Below, one piece after another: positions 51,785 through 60,035 of a DNA stretch of 64,000 nucleotides. The stretch covers positions 62,001 through 126,000 of the forward strand of contig NZ_FPAB01000012.1 in NCBI RefSeq assembly GCF_900116145.1. The letters run 5' to 3'. Below the pieces are notes generated by a model that ran no database searches, was not told where the DNA came from, and saw nothing but the letters and a program-made list of their open reading frames with translations. Each line of letters opens with the position of its first letter. The first letter of the stretch is position 1. Position numbers and translations under genes: made by a program. The DNA is from Streptomyces harbinensis (GTDB lineage: Bacteria; Actinomycetota; Actinomycetes; Streptomycetales; Streptomycetaceae).

Positions 51785-51843
51785 GGGGGTGGTTGGGGTG
51801 GTTTCCGGCGCATGACGCAGGAAACCCCCACCAAACCACCCCC
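51785..51843 (-). terminator. Imperfect inverted repeat between the peptide-ABC operon and glgP
   Basis: GGGGGTGGTTGGGGTGGTTTCC (51785-51806) faces a near-complementary segment at 51820-51843 (with small bulges) just downstream of the leftward ATPase stop at 51852, the likely end of the transporter operon. Confidence 0.55.
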
Positions 51844-51851
51844 GGGGACCA

Positions 51852-52985
51852 TCAGGCGGGGGTGCCGGCGGCTGTTTCCTTCCGCTCCGTGCCCGGGTCC
51901 GTGTCCTCGCCCGCGCCCGGGTCCGTGCCGGGCTCCCCGTCCGTGCCGGTGTCGACCAGCACCGGCGGCGCCAGCTCGGAGGTGGGCCGCAGCGAGCCGT
52001 CGGCGATCTCGGCGGCCCAGTGGCAGGCCACCCGGTGGCCGCCGCCGATGTCGGCGAGCGCGGGGCGCTCGGTGTCGCACCGGGTGGGCTGCCGCCACGG
52101 GCAGCGGGTGTGGAAGCGGCAGCCGGCCGGCGGACTGGCCGGGGAGGGCAGGTCGCCGCGGAGCAGGATGCGCTCGCGCCGGTCCTCCACCTCCGGGTCG
52201 GGCACCGGCACGGCCGACATCAGCGCGCGGGTGTACGGGTGGCGGGGCTCGGCGTACAGCGCGTCGGAGGGGGCCTCCTCGACCAGCGAGCCCAGGTACA
52301 TCACGCCGATGACGTCCGAGATGTGCCGTACCACCGCCAGGTCGTGGGCGATGACCAGATAGGTCAGGCCCTCGGACTCCTGGAGCTCCTCCAGCAGGTT
52401 GATGACCTGGGCCTGGATGGAGACGTCCAGCGCCGAGACCGGCTCGTCGCAGATGATCACATCGGGCTGGAGCACCAGGGCCCGGGCGATGCCGATGCGC
52501 TGCCGCTGCCCGCCGGAGAACTCGTGCGGGTAGCGGGAGAGCGCGCTGTGCGGCAGCCCCACCTTGGTGAGGATCTCCTTGATCCGCTCCCGCCGCTCCG
52601 CGCGGTCGGCGCCGATGCCGTGCGCCGCCATGCCCTCGGCCAGGATCGATTCGATGTTCTGCCGGGGGTTCAGCGAGCCCAGCGGGTCCTGGAAGACCAT
52701 CTGGAGCCGGCGCCTGGCGCGCCGCATCTCCTCCTCCGGCAGCTGGGCCAGGTCGGTGCCGTCGAAGACGACGGAGCCGGAGGTGATGTCGGTCAGCCGC
52801 AGTACGGCCCGGCCCAGGGTGGTCTTGCCGCAGCCCGATTCGCCGACCAGGCCGTAGGTCTGGCCGGCGGTGACGGACAGCGACACGCCGTCGACCGCGT
52901 AGACGTGGCCCACGGTGCGGTCGAAGAGGATGCCGCGTTTGACGGGGAAGTGGACTTTCACGTCGTCGAGTTCGAGCAGGCTCAC
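51852..52985 (-). CDS. Oligo/dipeptide ABC importer ATPase (DppF/OppF-like)
   Basis: 377 residues. Walker A LVGESGCGKTTLGRAVL, signature EFSGGQRQRIGIARAL, Walker B DVIICDEPVSALD, and the C-terminal oligopeptide-transporter ATPase extension with four Cys-type residues (GCRFHTRCPW..RCDTERP), which can hold an Fe-S or zinc site. The tail is a repetitive acidic/Gly-Thr-Asp segment. GTG 52985 overlaps the previous stop (GTGA) with AAGGAAGGAG upstream. Last gene of a five-gene importer operon. Confidence 0.93.
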   Translation of the reverse strand: MSLLELDDVKVHFPVKRGILFDRTVGHVYAVDGVSLSVTAGQTYGLVGESGCGKTTLGRAVLRLTDITSGSVVFDGTDLAQLPEEEMRRARRRLQMVFQDPLGSLNPRQNIESILAEGMAAHGIGADRAERRERIKEILTKVGLPHSALSRYPHEFSGGQRQRIGIARALVLQPDVIICDEPVSALDVSIQAQVINLLEELQESEGLTYLVIAHDLAVVRHISDVIGVMYLGSLVEEAPSDALYAEPRHPYTRALMSAVPVPDPEVEDRRERILLRGDLPSPASPPAGCRFHTRCPWRQPTRCDTERPALADIGGGHRVACHWAAEIADGSLRPTSELAPPVLVDTGTDGEPGTDPGAGEDTDPGTERKETAAGTPA

Positions 52986-53998
52986 CGGTCCGCTCCTTCC
53001 TTGCTGGGCGGCGCCACCGGGTGGACGCAGCGCACCCGGTGGCCCGCCGTGTGCGGTTCGGTCAGCTCGGGGGTACCGCTCAGGCACCGCTCGGAGTAGA
53101 AGTCGCAGCGCGGGGCGAAGGCGCACCCTTCCGACCAGGCGATGGTGTCCTGGATGGAGCCGCGGATGGGGTTGAGCGGTTCGCCGCGCGGGGCGTCCAG
53201 GCGGGGGATGGAGCCGAGCAGCCCGTGCGCGTAGGGGTGGGTGGGCGCGGCGAAGAGCGGCTTGCGCTCGGCGGCCTCGACCACCTTGCCCGCGTACAGC
53301 ACGTTGACCCGGTCGCACAGTCCCGCGACCACACCCATGTCGTGGGTGATCATGAGCAGCGCGGTGCCCTGCTGGTCGACGAGTTCCTTGAGGAGTTCGA
53401 GGATCTGCGCCTGGATGGTCACATCCAGCGCGGTGGTGGGCTCGTCGGCGATGAGCAGCCGCGGCGCGCAGGCCACGGCCATGGCGATCAGCGCGCGCTG
53501 CCGCATCCCGCCGGAGAGCTGGTGCGGGTACTCCTTCAGCCGCCGGGTGGGGTCGGGGATGCCGACCCGCTCCAGCAGGAGGGCGGCCTCCTTGCGGGCG
53601 GCGTCCCCGCGCAGTCCGCGGTGCCGGGTGAGGATCTCGGTGACCTGGAGGCCGATGGGGATGACCGGGTTGAGCGAGGACAGCGGGTCCTGGAAGATCA
53701 TCGCCAGTTTGCTGCCGCGCAGGTCGCGCAGCTGCTCACGGCCCAGGCCGAGCAGATCGGTGCCGTCGAAGTAGGCGTGGCCGCCGACGGTGACGCCCTT
53801 CTTGGGGAGCAGGCCCATCAGGGCCAGCGAGGTGACGCTCTTGCCGCAGCCCGACTCGCCGACCAGGCCGGTGACCTGGCCCTGCGCCACGTCGAAGGAG
53901 ACTCCGGAGACCGCCCGGACGTCGGTGCGCCCGCGCCCGGTGAAGGTGACGGTGAGGTCTTCCACGCTCAGCAGTGGTGGTTGTGGAGACATGGTCAT
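52982..53998 (-). CDS. Oligo/dipeptide ABC importer ATPase (DppD/OppD-like)
   Basis: 338 residues. Walker A LVGESGCGKSVTSLALM, signature QLSGGMRQRALIAMAVA, Walker B LLIADEPTTALD, C-terminal Cys cluster (GCAFAPRCDFYSERCLSG). ATG 53998 overlaps the permease stop as TGATG. It pairs with the DppF-like ATPase to drive import. Confidence 0.93.
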   Translation of the reverse strand: MTMSPQPPLLSVEDLTVTFTGRGRTDVRAVSGVSFDVAQGQVTGLVGESGCGKSVTSLALMGLLPKKGVTVGGHAYFDGTDLLGLGREQLRDLRGSKLAMIFQDPLSSLNPVIPIGLQVTEILTRHRGLRGDAARKEAALLLERVGIPDPTRRLKEYPHQLSGGMRQRALIAMAVACAPRLLIADEPTTALDVTIQAQILELLKELVDQQGTALLMITHDMGVVAGLCDRVNVLYAGKVVEAAERKPLFAAPTHPYAHGLLGSIPRLDAPRGEPLNPIRGSIQDTIAWSEGCAFAPRCDFYSERCLSGTPELTEPHTAGHRVRCVHPVAPPSKEGADR

Positions 53999-54948
53999 CA
54001 GCTCCGCAGTTTCGGGTCGAGTGCTTCGCGCATCGCCTCGCCCAGCAGGGTGAAGCCCAGGGCCGTGATGATGATGCCGAGCGCCGGGTAGAGCGCCATC
54101 ATCGGTGCGTGGTCGAAGTACGGCTGGGCCTGTACGAGCATGACGCCCCATTCGGGCTGGGCCGCGTCGGGGTTGCCCAGGCCCAGGTAGGACAGGGCGG
54201 CGGCCTCGATGATGGCGGTGGCCAGGGCGAGGGTGGCCTGGACGATCACCGGCCCGAGGGAGTTGGGCAGGACGTGCGCGGTGACGATGCGGCGCCGCCG
54301 TACGCCGAGCGAGCGGGCGGCGAGCACGTAGTCGGAGCCGGCCTGGGCGAGCATGGAGCCGCGCAGCAGCCGGGCGAAGACGGGGATCTGGACGACCCCC
54401 ACCGCGATCATCACGGTGGTGAGGGACTGGCCCATGATGGCGGCGATGGAGACGGCCAGCAGCAGCGAGGGCAGGGCCAGCACCATGTCGATGAAGCGCA
54501 TCACGGCGGTGTCGATGCGCTGTCCGGTCTTGCCGCCGAAGGCGAGGGCGGCGCCGGAGAGGCCGCCGATGAGGGCGCCGACGGTGAAGCCGAGGAGGGT
54601 GGCGACGACACCGACGAGCAGGGTCTGGCGGGCGCCGACCAGCATCCGGGAGAGCTGGTCGCGGCCGAGGTGGTCCAGGCCCAGCCAGTTCTCCGAGCGG
54701 GAGCCGACGAAGATGTTCTGGTTGATGAACACCTCGCCGCGCCACTGCTGGAGCGGGTTGTACGGGGCGATCCACGGGCCGACGATCGCCAGCAGGACGA
54801 AGACGCCGATGACGACGGCGCCGATGATGGCCATCTTGGAGGAGCGCAGCCGGCGCAGGGCCTCGGTCCACAGGCTGGCGCCGCCGGCACTCTCCCGCTG
54901 GGCGGTCAGCTCGGCGAGCCGGTCGATCTTTGCGGTCTTGGTACTCAT
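53998..54948 (-). CDS. Oligo/dipeptide ABC importer permease (DppC-like)
   Basis: 316 residues; one N-terminal helix (KMAIIGAVVIGVFVLLAIVGPWIAPYNP), then the OppC-type periplasmic segment with NWLGLDHLGRDQLSRMLVGARQTLLVG and five further helices; the EAA loop is YVLAARSLGVRRRRIVTAHVLPNS. TGATG overlap with the other permease. Confidence 0.92.
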   Translation of the reverse strand: MSTKTAKIDRLAELTAQRESAGGASLWTEALRRLRSSKMAIIGAVVIGVFVLLAIVGPWIAPYNPLQQWRGEVFINQNIFVGSRSENWLGLDHLGRDQLSRMLVGARQTLLVGVVATLLGFTVGALIGGLSGAALAFGGKTGQRIDTAVMRFIDMVLALPSLLLAVSIAAIMGQSLTTVMIAVGVVQIPVFARLLRGSMLAQAGSDYVLAARSLGVRRRRIVTAHVLPNSLGPVIVQATLALATAIIEAAALSYLGLGNPDAAQPEWGVMLVQAQPYFDHAPMMALYPALGIIITALGFTLLGEAMREALDPKLRS

Positions 54949-55952
54949 CAGTGCACCCGCACCCTCGGATCGATGAGGCTGTACGCCAGGTCCACCAGCA
55001 GGTTGATGACGACGTAGAGCAACGCGATAAACATGATGAAGCCCATGAGGACGGGGTAGTCGCGGCCGTCGATGGCGGTGCGCAGGAAGTTGCCGATGCC
55101 GTTGAAGGCGAAGACGGATTCGGTGAGCACGGCGCCGGACAGCAACTGGCCGGTGAGCAGGCCGATGGTGGTGACGACCGGCAGCAGCGCGTTGCGCAGG
55201 ACGTGCCGGGCGCGGACGACCTGCCGCCGCAGGCCCTTGGACTCGGCGGTGCGGACGTAGTCCTCGCCGAGCACTTCCAGGACGCTGGCCCGGGTCATCC
55301 GCACGATGATGGCCAGCGGGATGGACGCCAGGGCCAGGGCGGGCAGGACGAGATGGACGATCGCGTCCCAGGAGGCGTCGAACTCGCCGGTGAGGATGCC
55401 GTCCAGGACGCGGAATCCGGTGACCTCGGTGGCGTTGATGTCGTTGGACTGCCGTCCGACGCTGGGCAGCCAGCCGAGGTTGACGGCGAAGACGGACTTG
55501 AGGAGGAAGGCGAGGAAGAACACCGGGATGCAGATGCCCAGCAGGGAGCCGGAGACGGCGCCGACGTCGAGCCAGGTGCCGCGGCGGGCGGCGGCCAGGT
55601 AGCCGAGCGGGATGCCGATGACGACGGCGATGAGCAGGGCGGTGAGGCCTAGTTCGACAGTGGCCGGGAAGCGGGTGGTGAACTCCTCCCACACGGGTCG
55701 GCCGGTCTGGACTGAGGTGCCGAGGTCGAGCTCGGCCAGGCGCCGCAGGAAGCGGCCGTACTGGACCCACACCGGCTGATCGAGGCCGAGGGCCGCCTCG
55801 ATCTGGCGGCGGTCCGCCTCGGTGGCCCGCTCGCCCAGCAGGGCGGCGGTGGGGCCACCGGGCAGCCGGTTCAGCCAGAGGAACAACAGCACCGACAGGC
55901 CCGCCAGGGTGGGTATCAGCTGGAGCAGCCGGCGCACGATGAGACGCAACAC
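54948..55952 (-). CDS. Oligo/dipeptide ABC importer permease (DppB-like)
   Basis: 334 residues from GTG 55952 (VLRLIVRRLLQLIPTLAGLSVLLFLW). An in-frame GTG at 55991 exists but has no ribosome-binding site; the family normally begins near RLIVRRLLQ. Contains the large external loop (GGPTAALLGERATEADRRQIEAALGLDQP) and the EAA loop DYVRTAESKGLRRQVVRARHVLRNALLP. A near-perfect hairpin lies between it and the binding-protein gene. Confidence 0.9.
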   Translation of the reverse strand: MLRLIVRRLLQLIPTLAGLSVLLFLWLNRLPGGPTAALLGERATEADRRQIEAALGLDQPVWVQYGRFLRRLAELDLGTSVQTGRPVWEEFTTRFPATVELGLTALLIAVVIGIPLGYLAAARRGTWLDVGAVSGSLLGICIPVFFLAFLLKSVFAVNLGWLPSVGRQSNDINATEVTGFRVLDGILTGEFDASWDAIVHLVLPALALASIPLAIIVRMTRASVLEVLGEDYVRTAESKGLRRQVVRARHVLRNALLPVVTTIGLLTGQLLSGAVLTESVFAFNGIGNFLRTAIDGRDYPVLMGFIMFIALLYVVINLLVDLAYSLIDPRVRVH

Positions 55953-55990
55953 CTTGAGGTCAACGCCCCTTTCTTGCTTGACGGACGACA

Positions 55991-56034
55991 CCGCCGCCGC
56001 CCGGCCACGGAGTGCCGTGACCGGGCGGCGGCGG
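55991..56034 (-). terminator. Intercistronic hairpin between binding-protein and permease genes
   Basis: 20-bp stem with one mismatch (55991-56010 with 56015-56034) and a 4-nt loop, 22 bp after the binding-protein stop. This position suits partial termination giving more binding protein than permease. Confidence 0.75.
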
Positions 56035-56055
56035 GTTCATCCGGCGATCAGGTCC

Positions 56056-57732
56056 CTATTTGAAGGACGCTTCGGCGAAGACCTCTTGCGTCAGCGGGGA
56101 GACGGTGGGCGGGTTGACATCGGCGGAGAAGGCGATGGACGGCGGCGAGGAGGAGATCGGCACGCCGGGCAGGAAGTCCATCACGAACTCGTTGGCCTCT
56201 TCGTAGAGGGCGACGCGGGCTTCGACGTCCGGCTCGGTGGAGGCGCGCTCCAGCAGGTCGAACAGCTCCTCGTTCTCGAAGCCCCACTCCTTCTGGTAGT
56301 TGGCGAACCAGGTGCCCAGGAAGTTGTAGCCGTCGTTGAAGTCGCCGGTCCAGCCGAGCAGGTACAGGTTGCAGCCGCCGTCGCGGGTGACCTCGGTGTA
56401 GTCCGGGTTCCACTTCAGGGCCTTGGGCTGGACGGTGATGCCCACGGCCTCCAGGTCGGCGCGCATGACCTCGTACAGGTCGGCCGGGGAGGGCATGTAC
56501 GGGCGGGTGACCTCGGTCGGGTAGCAGAAGGTGAGGGTGAGGTTCTCCTCGCCGGCGTCGGCGAGCAACTGCTGGGCCAGCTCGGGGTCGTAGTCGTAGG
56601 TGGTGACGTTGTCCGAGTAGCCGGCGACCGTGTCGGGCATGAACTGGGTCGCCACGACGCCGCCCTCGGGCAGCTGGGTGTCGACGAGGTTCTGCCGGTC
56701 CAGGGCGTGCGCGATGGCGGTGCGCACGTCGAGGTTCTCCAGCGCCGGGTTGCTGTCCTGGGTGATGCCCAGGTAGAAGATGTTGAAGACGTCCCGGGTG
56801 GGCACCTGGAAGCCGGCGTCGCTGAGCGTCTTCACATCGGCGGGCGCGACCAGGTCGTAGCCGTGGATGTCACCGCTCTGGAGCGCCTGGCGGCGGGCGG
56901 ATTCCTCGGGGATGGTCTGGAAGACGAGCTTCTCGACACCGGCGGTCTCGCCCCAGTAGTCGTCGAAGCGGGAGAGGCTGACCTCGCCGTTGCCCTTGTT
57001 CCAGCCGTCGACCTTGAACGCGCCGGTACCGGCTACCGTGCCGGCCTCCTGGCTGTAGCCGGGGAAGGTGATGGCGTCGCCCTCGCCGCTGGCGTCGTCC
57101 TCGGCGTACGCCTCCAGGGCCGGGCCGGAGTGGATGCCGAAGGCGGCGAGCGAGAAACCGCCGGGGTAGTTGGCGGAGGGCTGGGCGACCTCGATGACGG
57201 CGGTCAGCTCGTCGGGGGCGGTGCAGCCGACGTAGTTCGCCTCGGGCGTCTCGTCGTTCTCGTTGTTCGCGAACCCACCGAAAATCGTCTGCCAGTAATA
57301 CGACAGTGTGGTGTTCTGGTAGGTGCCGGACCAGTTGTACCAGCGGTCGAAGTTCGCGCAGACGACCTCGCCGGTCAGGTCGGAACCGTCGTGGAAGGTC
57401 ACCCCGTCACGGAGGTTGAACGTCCACTCGGTGCCGGTGTCGTTGCTCTCCCAGGTCTCGGCCAGGCCGCCCTCCAGCTCGGAGGTGCCGGGCTTGTGGT
57501 CGATCAGTGTTTCGAAGACCTGGCGGGTGACCCGGAAGGTCTCACCATCACTGGCCAGCGAGGGGTCGAGGGAGGCCGGATCGCCAGCGGCGCCGAAGAC
57601 GAAGGTGCCGGTGGATCCGGATCCACCGGAGTCGCCTCCGTTGTCGCGGTCGCTGGAGCAGCCGGTCGCGATCACGCCGATCGCGGCTATGGCCGCAAGC
57701 GTCCGCACGGCCTTGGGTCTTGCTATGGACAT
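56056..57732 (-). CDS. Peptide-binding lipoprotein of ABC importer (DppA/OppA-like)
   Basis: 558 residues with a lipoprotein signal (AAIAAIGVIATGCSSDRD, Cys at ~25), a Gly/Ser/Asp linker and the family-5 solute-binding fold (GDPASLDPSLASDGETFRVTRQVFETLIDHKPGTSELEGGLAETWE). ATG 57732 has GAGGTGGACG upstream. First gene of the importer operon, divergent from glgE across ~257 bp. Confidence 0.93.
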   Translation of the reverse strand: MSIARPKAVRTLAAIAAIGVIATGCSSDRDNGGDSGGSGSTGTFVFGAAGDPASLDPSLASDGETFRVTRQVFETLIDHKPGTSELEGGLAETWESNDTGTEWTFNLRDGVTFHDGSDLTGEVVCANFDRWYNWSGTYQNTTLSYYWQTIFGGFANNENDETPEANYVGCTAPDELTAVIEVAQPSANYPGGFSLAAFGIHSGPALEAYAEDDASGEGDAITFPGYSQEAGTVAGTGAFKVDGWNKGNGEVSLSRFDDYWGETAGVEKLVFQTIPEESARRQALQSGDIHGYDLVAPADVKTLSDAGFQVPTRDVFNIFYLGITQDSNPALENLDVRTAIAHALDRQNLVDTQLPEGGVVATQFMPDTVAGYSDNVTTYDYDPELAQQLLADAGEENLTLTFCYPTEVTRPYMPSPADLYEVMRADLEAVGITVQPKALKWNPDYTEVTRDGGCNLYLLGWTGDFNDGYNFLGTWFANYQKEWGFENEELFDLLERASTEPDVEARVALYEEANEFVMDFLPGVPISSSPPSIAFSADVNPPTVSPLTQEVFAEASFK

Positions 57733-57850
57733 CGTCCACCTCGAAGGGTCGGTGGTGGTAGGGCGTTTCGGTGGAGCGCACATTACTGCGCTAGTGCATA
57801 GCTGTGAACAGGGGAATGAACGGCGATACAGAGCTGAGACTTCACGTCCA

Positions 57851-57870
57851 TTCACCCCCACACGGGTGAA
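57851..57870. promoter_or_regulatory. Inverted repeat between binding-protein gene and glgE
   Basis: TTCACCC-CCACAC-GGGTGAA, a perfect 7-bp inverted repeat with 6-nt spacer, about midway in the divergent intergenic region (57733-57989), which is also less GC-rich. A regulator here could act on either direction. Confidence 0.5.
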
Positions 57871-57989
57871 CGCGCCCCGGGGGCGACACAGCACGAAGCC
57901 CTCAGTCACGCATGAAACATATAGAAAGGACAAAGTCACCAAGAGAACAGTAAATACCCACCTCCGACGCCCTATGAGGTGATTCGCTC

Positions 57990-60035
57990 ATGATCGGTCG
58001 CATTCCGGTACTGGATGTCCAGCCGCGCATCGACTGCGGACGACGGCCCGTCAAAGCCGTACCCGGTGAGACATTCCGGGTCAGTGCCACCGTCTTCCGG
58101 GAGGGCGCGGGCGCCGTGGGGGCCAATGTGCTGCTGCGCGACCCCGCCGGACGCGGCGGGCCGTGGATCCCGATGCGCGAACTGGCGCCGGGCACCGATC
58201 GCTGGGGCGCCGACATCACCCCGGACGCCGAGGGCCGCTGGACGTACACCGTCGAGGGGTGGGCCGACCCGGTGGCCACCTGGCGGCAGACCGCGAAAAT
58301 CAAGATCCCGGCGGGCATCGACTCCGAGCTGACCCTGCTGGAAGGCTCGCAGCTGTACCGCGAGGCCGCCGCCGGAGTGCCCAAGAGCGAGGGCCGCGAC
58401 CTGGTGGCGCTGGCCGCCGACGCGCTGGCGGACACCACACTGCCCGGCGCCGCCCGCCTCGCCGCCGCCCTCGCACCCGAGGTGACGGCCGTCCTCGCGC
58501 GCCACCCGCTGCGCACCCTGCTCAGCTCGGCCCGGCCGATGCCGCTGATCGTGGAGCGCGAGCGGGCGCTGTTCGGATCGTGGTACGAGCTGTTCCCGCG
58601 CTCGGAGGGCGCGGTGGTGCGCCGGCACGCGCCCCCGGTCTCGGGCACGCTGCGCAGCGCGGCCCGCCGGCTGCCGGACATCGCGGCGATGGGCTTCGAC
58701 GTGGTGTACCTGCCGCCGGTGCACCCGATCGGCACGGCCTTCCGCAAGGGGGCGAACGGGGCGCTGACGGCCGGCCCTGACGATGTCGGCTGCCCGTGGG
58801 CGATCGGCTCGGGGGACGGCGGGCACGACGCGATCCACCCCGATCTGGGCACGCTGGAGGACTTCGATCATTTCGTGGCGACGGCGCGCGCCCACCATAT
58901 GGAAGTCGCCCTGGATTTCGCACTCCAGTGCAGCCCCGATCACCCGTGGGTGAAACAGCACCCGGAGTGGTTCCACAAGCGCTCGGACGGCTCGATCGCC
59001 TTCGCCGAGAATCCGCCCAAGAAGTACCAGGACATCTATCCGATCTCCTTCGAACAGGATTTCCGGGGCCTGGTCACCGAGACCCTGCGGATTCTCCGGT
59101 TCTGGATGGCGCACGGGGTGCGGATCTTCCGGGTGGACAATCCGCACACCAAGCCGGTGGTGTTCTGGGAGAAGGTGATCGCGGAGATCAACCGCACCGA
59201 TCCGGACGTGATCTTCCTGGCCGAGGCGTTCACCCGGCCCGCCATGATGCGCACCCTCGCCCAGATCGGTTTCCAGCAGTCGTACACCTATTTCACCTGG
59301 CGCAACACCAAGGAGGAGCTGACCGAGTATCTGACCGAGCTGAGCCGCGAGTCGTCCCCGTACATGCGCCCGAATTTCTTCGTGAACACGCCCGACATCC
59401 TGCACGCCTACCTTCAGACCGGTGGCCGGGCCGCGTTCGAGATCCGTGCCGTCCTGGCGGCCACCCTCTCGCCCTCCTGGGGGATGTACGCCGGCTACGA
59501 GCTGTGCGAGAACACCGCGGCGGGCCCCGGCTCCGAGGAGTACGCGCACTCCGAGAAGTACCAGCTGCGCCCGCGCGACTGGGCCGCCGCCCGCAAGGCG
59601 GGCAGCAGCATCGTCCCGCTCATCACGGCCCTCAACCGGCTGCGCCGGGAGCATCCGGCGCTGCGCCAGTTGCGCGATCTCCACTTCCACCGCACGGACA
59701 ACGAGCACATCCTGGCCTACTCCAAGCGCAGCCGGACACCGCACGCCGATGCCGTGCTCATCGTGGTCAACCTCGATCCGCACCACACCCACGAAGCGAC
59801 GGTCTCGTTGGACATGTCGGAACTCAAGGGGTGTGGCCTCACTGTCGCTCAGGAGAGTGGAGCCGAGCCCTTCCCGGTGTGCGACCAGCTCACCGGTGAG
59901 ACCTATTACTGGGGCAGGGACAATTACGTGCGACTCGGGCCTGGAGTTGCGGACGCGCACACTTCGTCGGCGCACATCTTCTCCCTGCGACCGTCCTCAC
60001 AGACCGGAGGGTCACCCACACATGAGCGTCAATGA
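57990..60035 (+). CDS. glgE: Alpha-1,4-glucan:maltose-1-phosphate maltosyltransferase GlgE
   Basis: 681 residues. N-terminal beta domain (GRIPVLDVQPRIDCGRRPVKAVPGETF), helical insert ~110-180, then the GH13_3 barrel: FDVVYLPPVHPIGTAFRKG, VALDFALQCSPDHPWV, IFRVDNPHTKP (nucleophile Asp383) and VIFLAEAFTRPAMM (acid/base Glu412). It extends alpha-glucans with maltosyl units from maltose-1-phosphate. ATG 57990 with GAGGTG upstream. Its 3' end overlaps treS by 14 bp. Confidence 0.96.
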   Translation: MIGRIPVLDVQPRIDCGRRPVKAVPGETFRVSATVFREGAGAVGANVLLRDPAGRGGPWIPMRELAPGTDRWGADITPDAEGRWTYTVEGWADPVATWRQTAKIKIPAGIDSELTLLEGSQLYREAAAGVPKSEGRDLVALAADALADTTLPGAARLAAALAPEVTAVLARHPLRTLLSSARPMPLIVERERALFGSWYELFPRSEGAVVRRHAPPVSGTLRSAARRLPDIAAMGFDVVYLPPVHPIGTAFRKGANGALTAGPDDVGCPWAIGSGDGGHDAIHPDLGTLEDFDHFVATARAHHMEVALDFALQCSPDHPWVKQHPEWFHKRSDGSIAFAENPPKKYQDIYPISFEQDFRGLVTETLRILRFWMAHGVRIFRVDNPHTKPVVFWEKVIAEINRTDPDVIFLAEAFTRPAMMRTLAQIGFQQSYTYFTWRNTKEELTEYLTELSRESSPYMRPNFFVNTPDILHAYLQTGGRAAFEIRAVLAATLSPSWGMYAGYELCENTAAGPGSEEYAHSEKYQLRPRDWAAARKAGSSIVPLITALNRLRREHPALRQLRDLHFHRTDNEHILAYSKRSRTPHADAVLIVVNLDPHHTHEATVSLDMSELKGCGLTVAQESGAEPFPVCDQLTGETYYWGRDNYVRLGPGVADAHTSSAHIFSLRPSSQTGGSPTHERQ

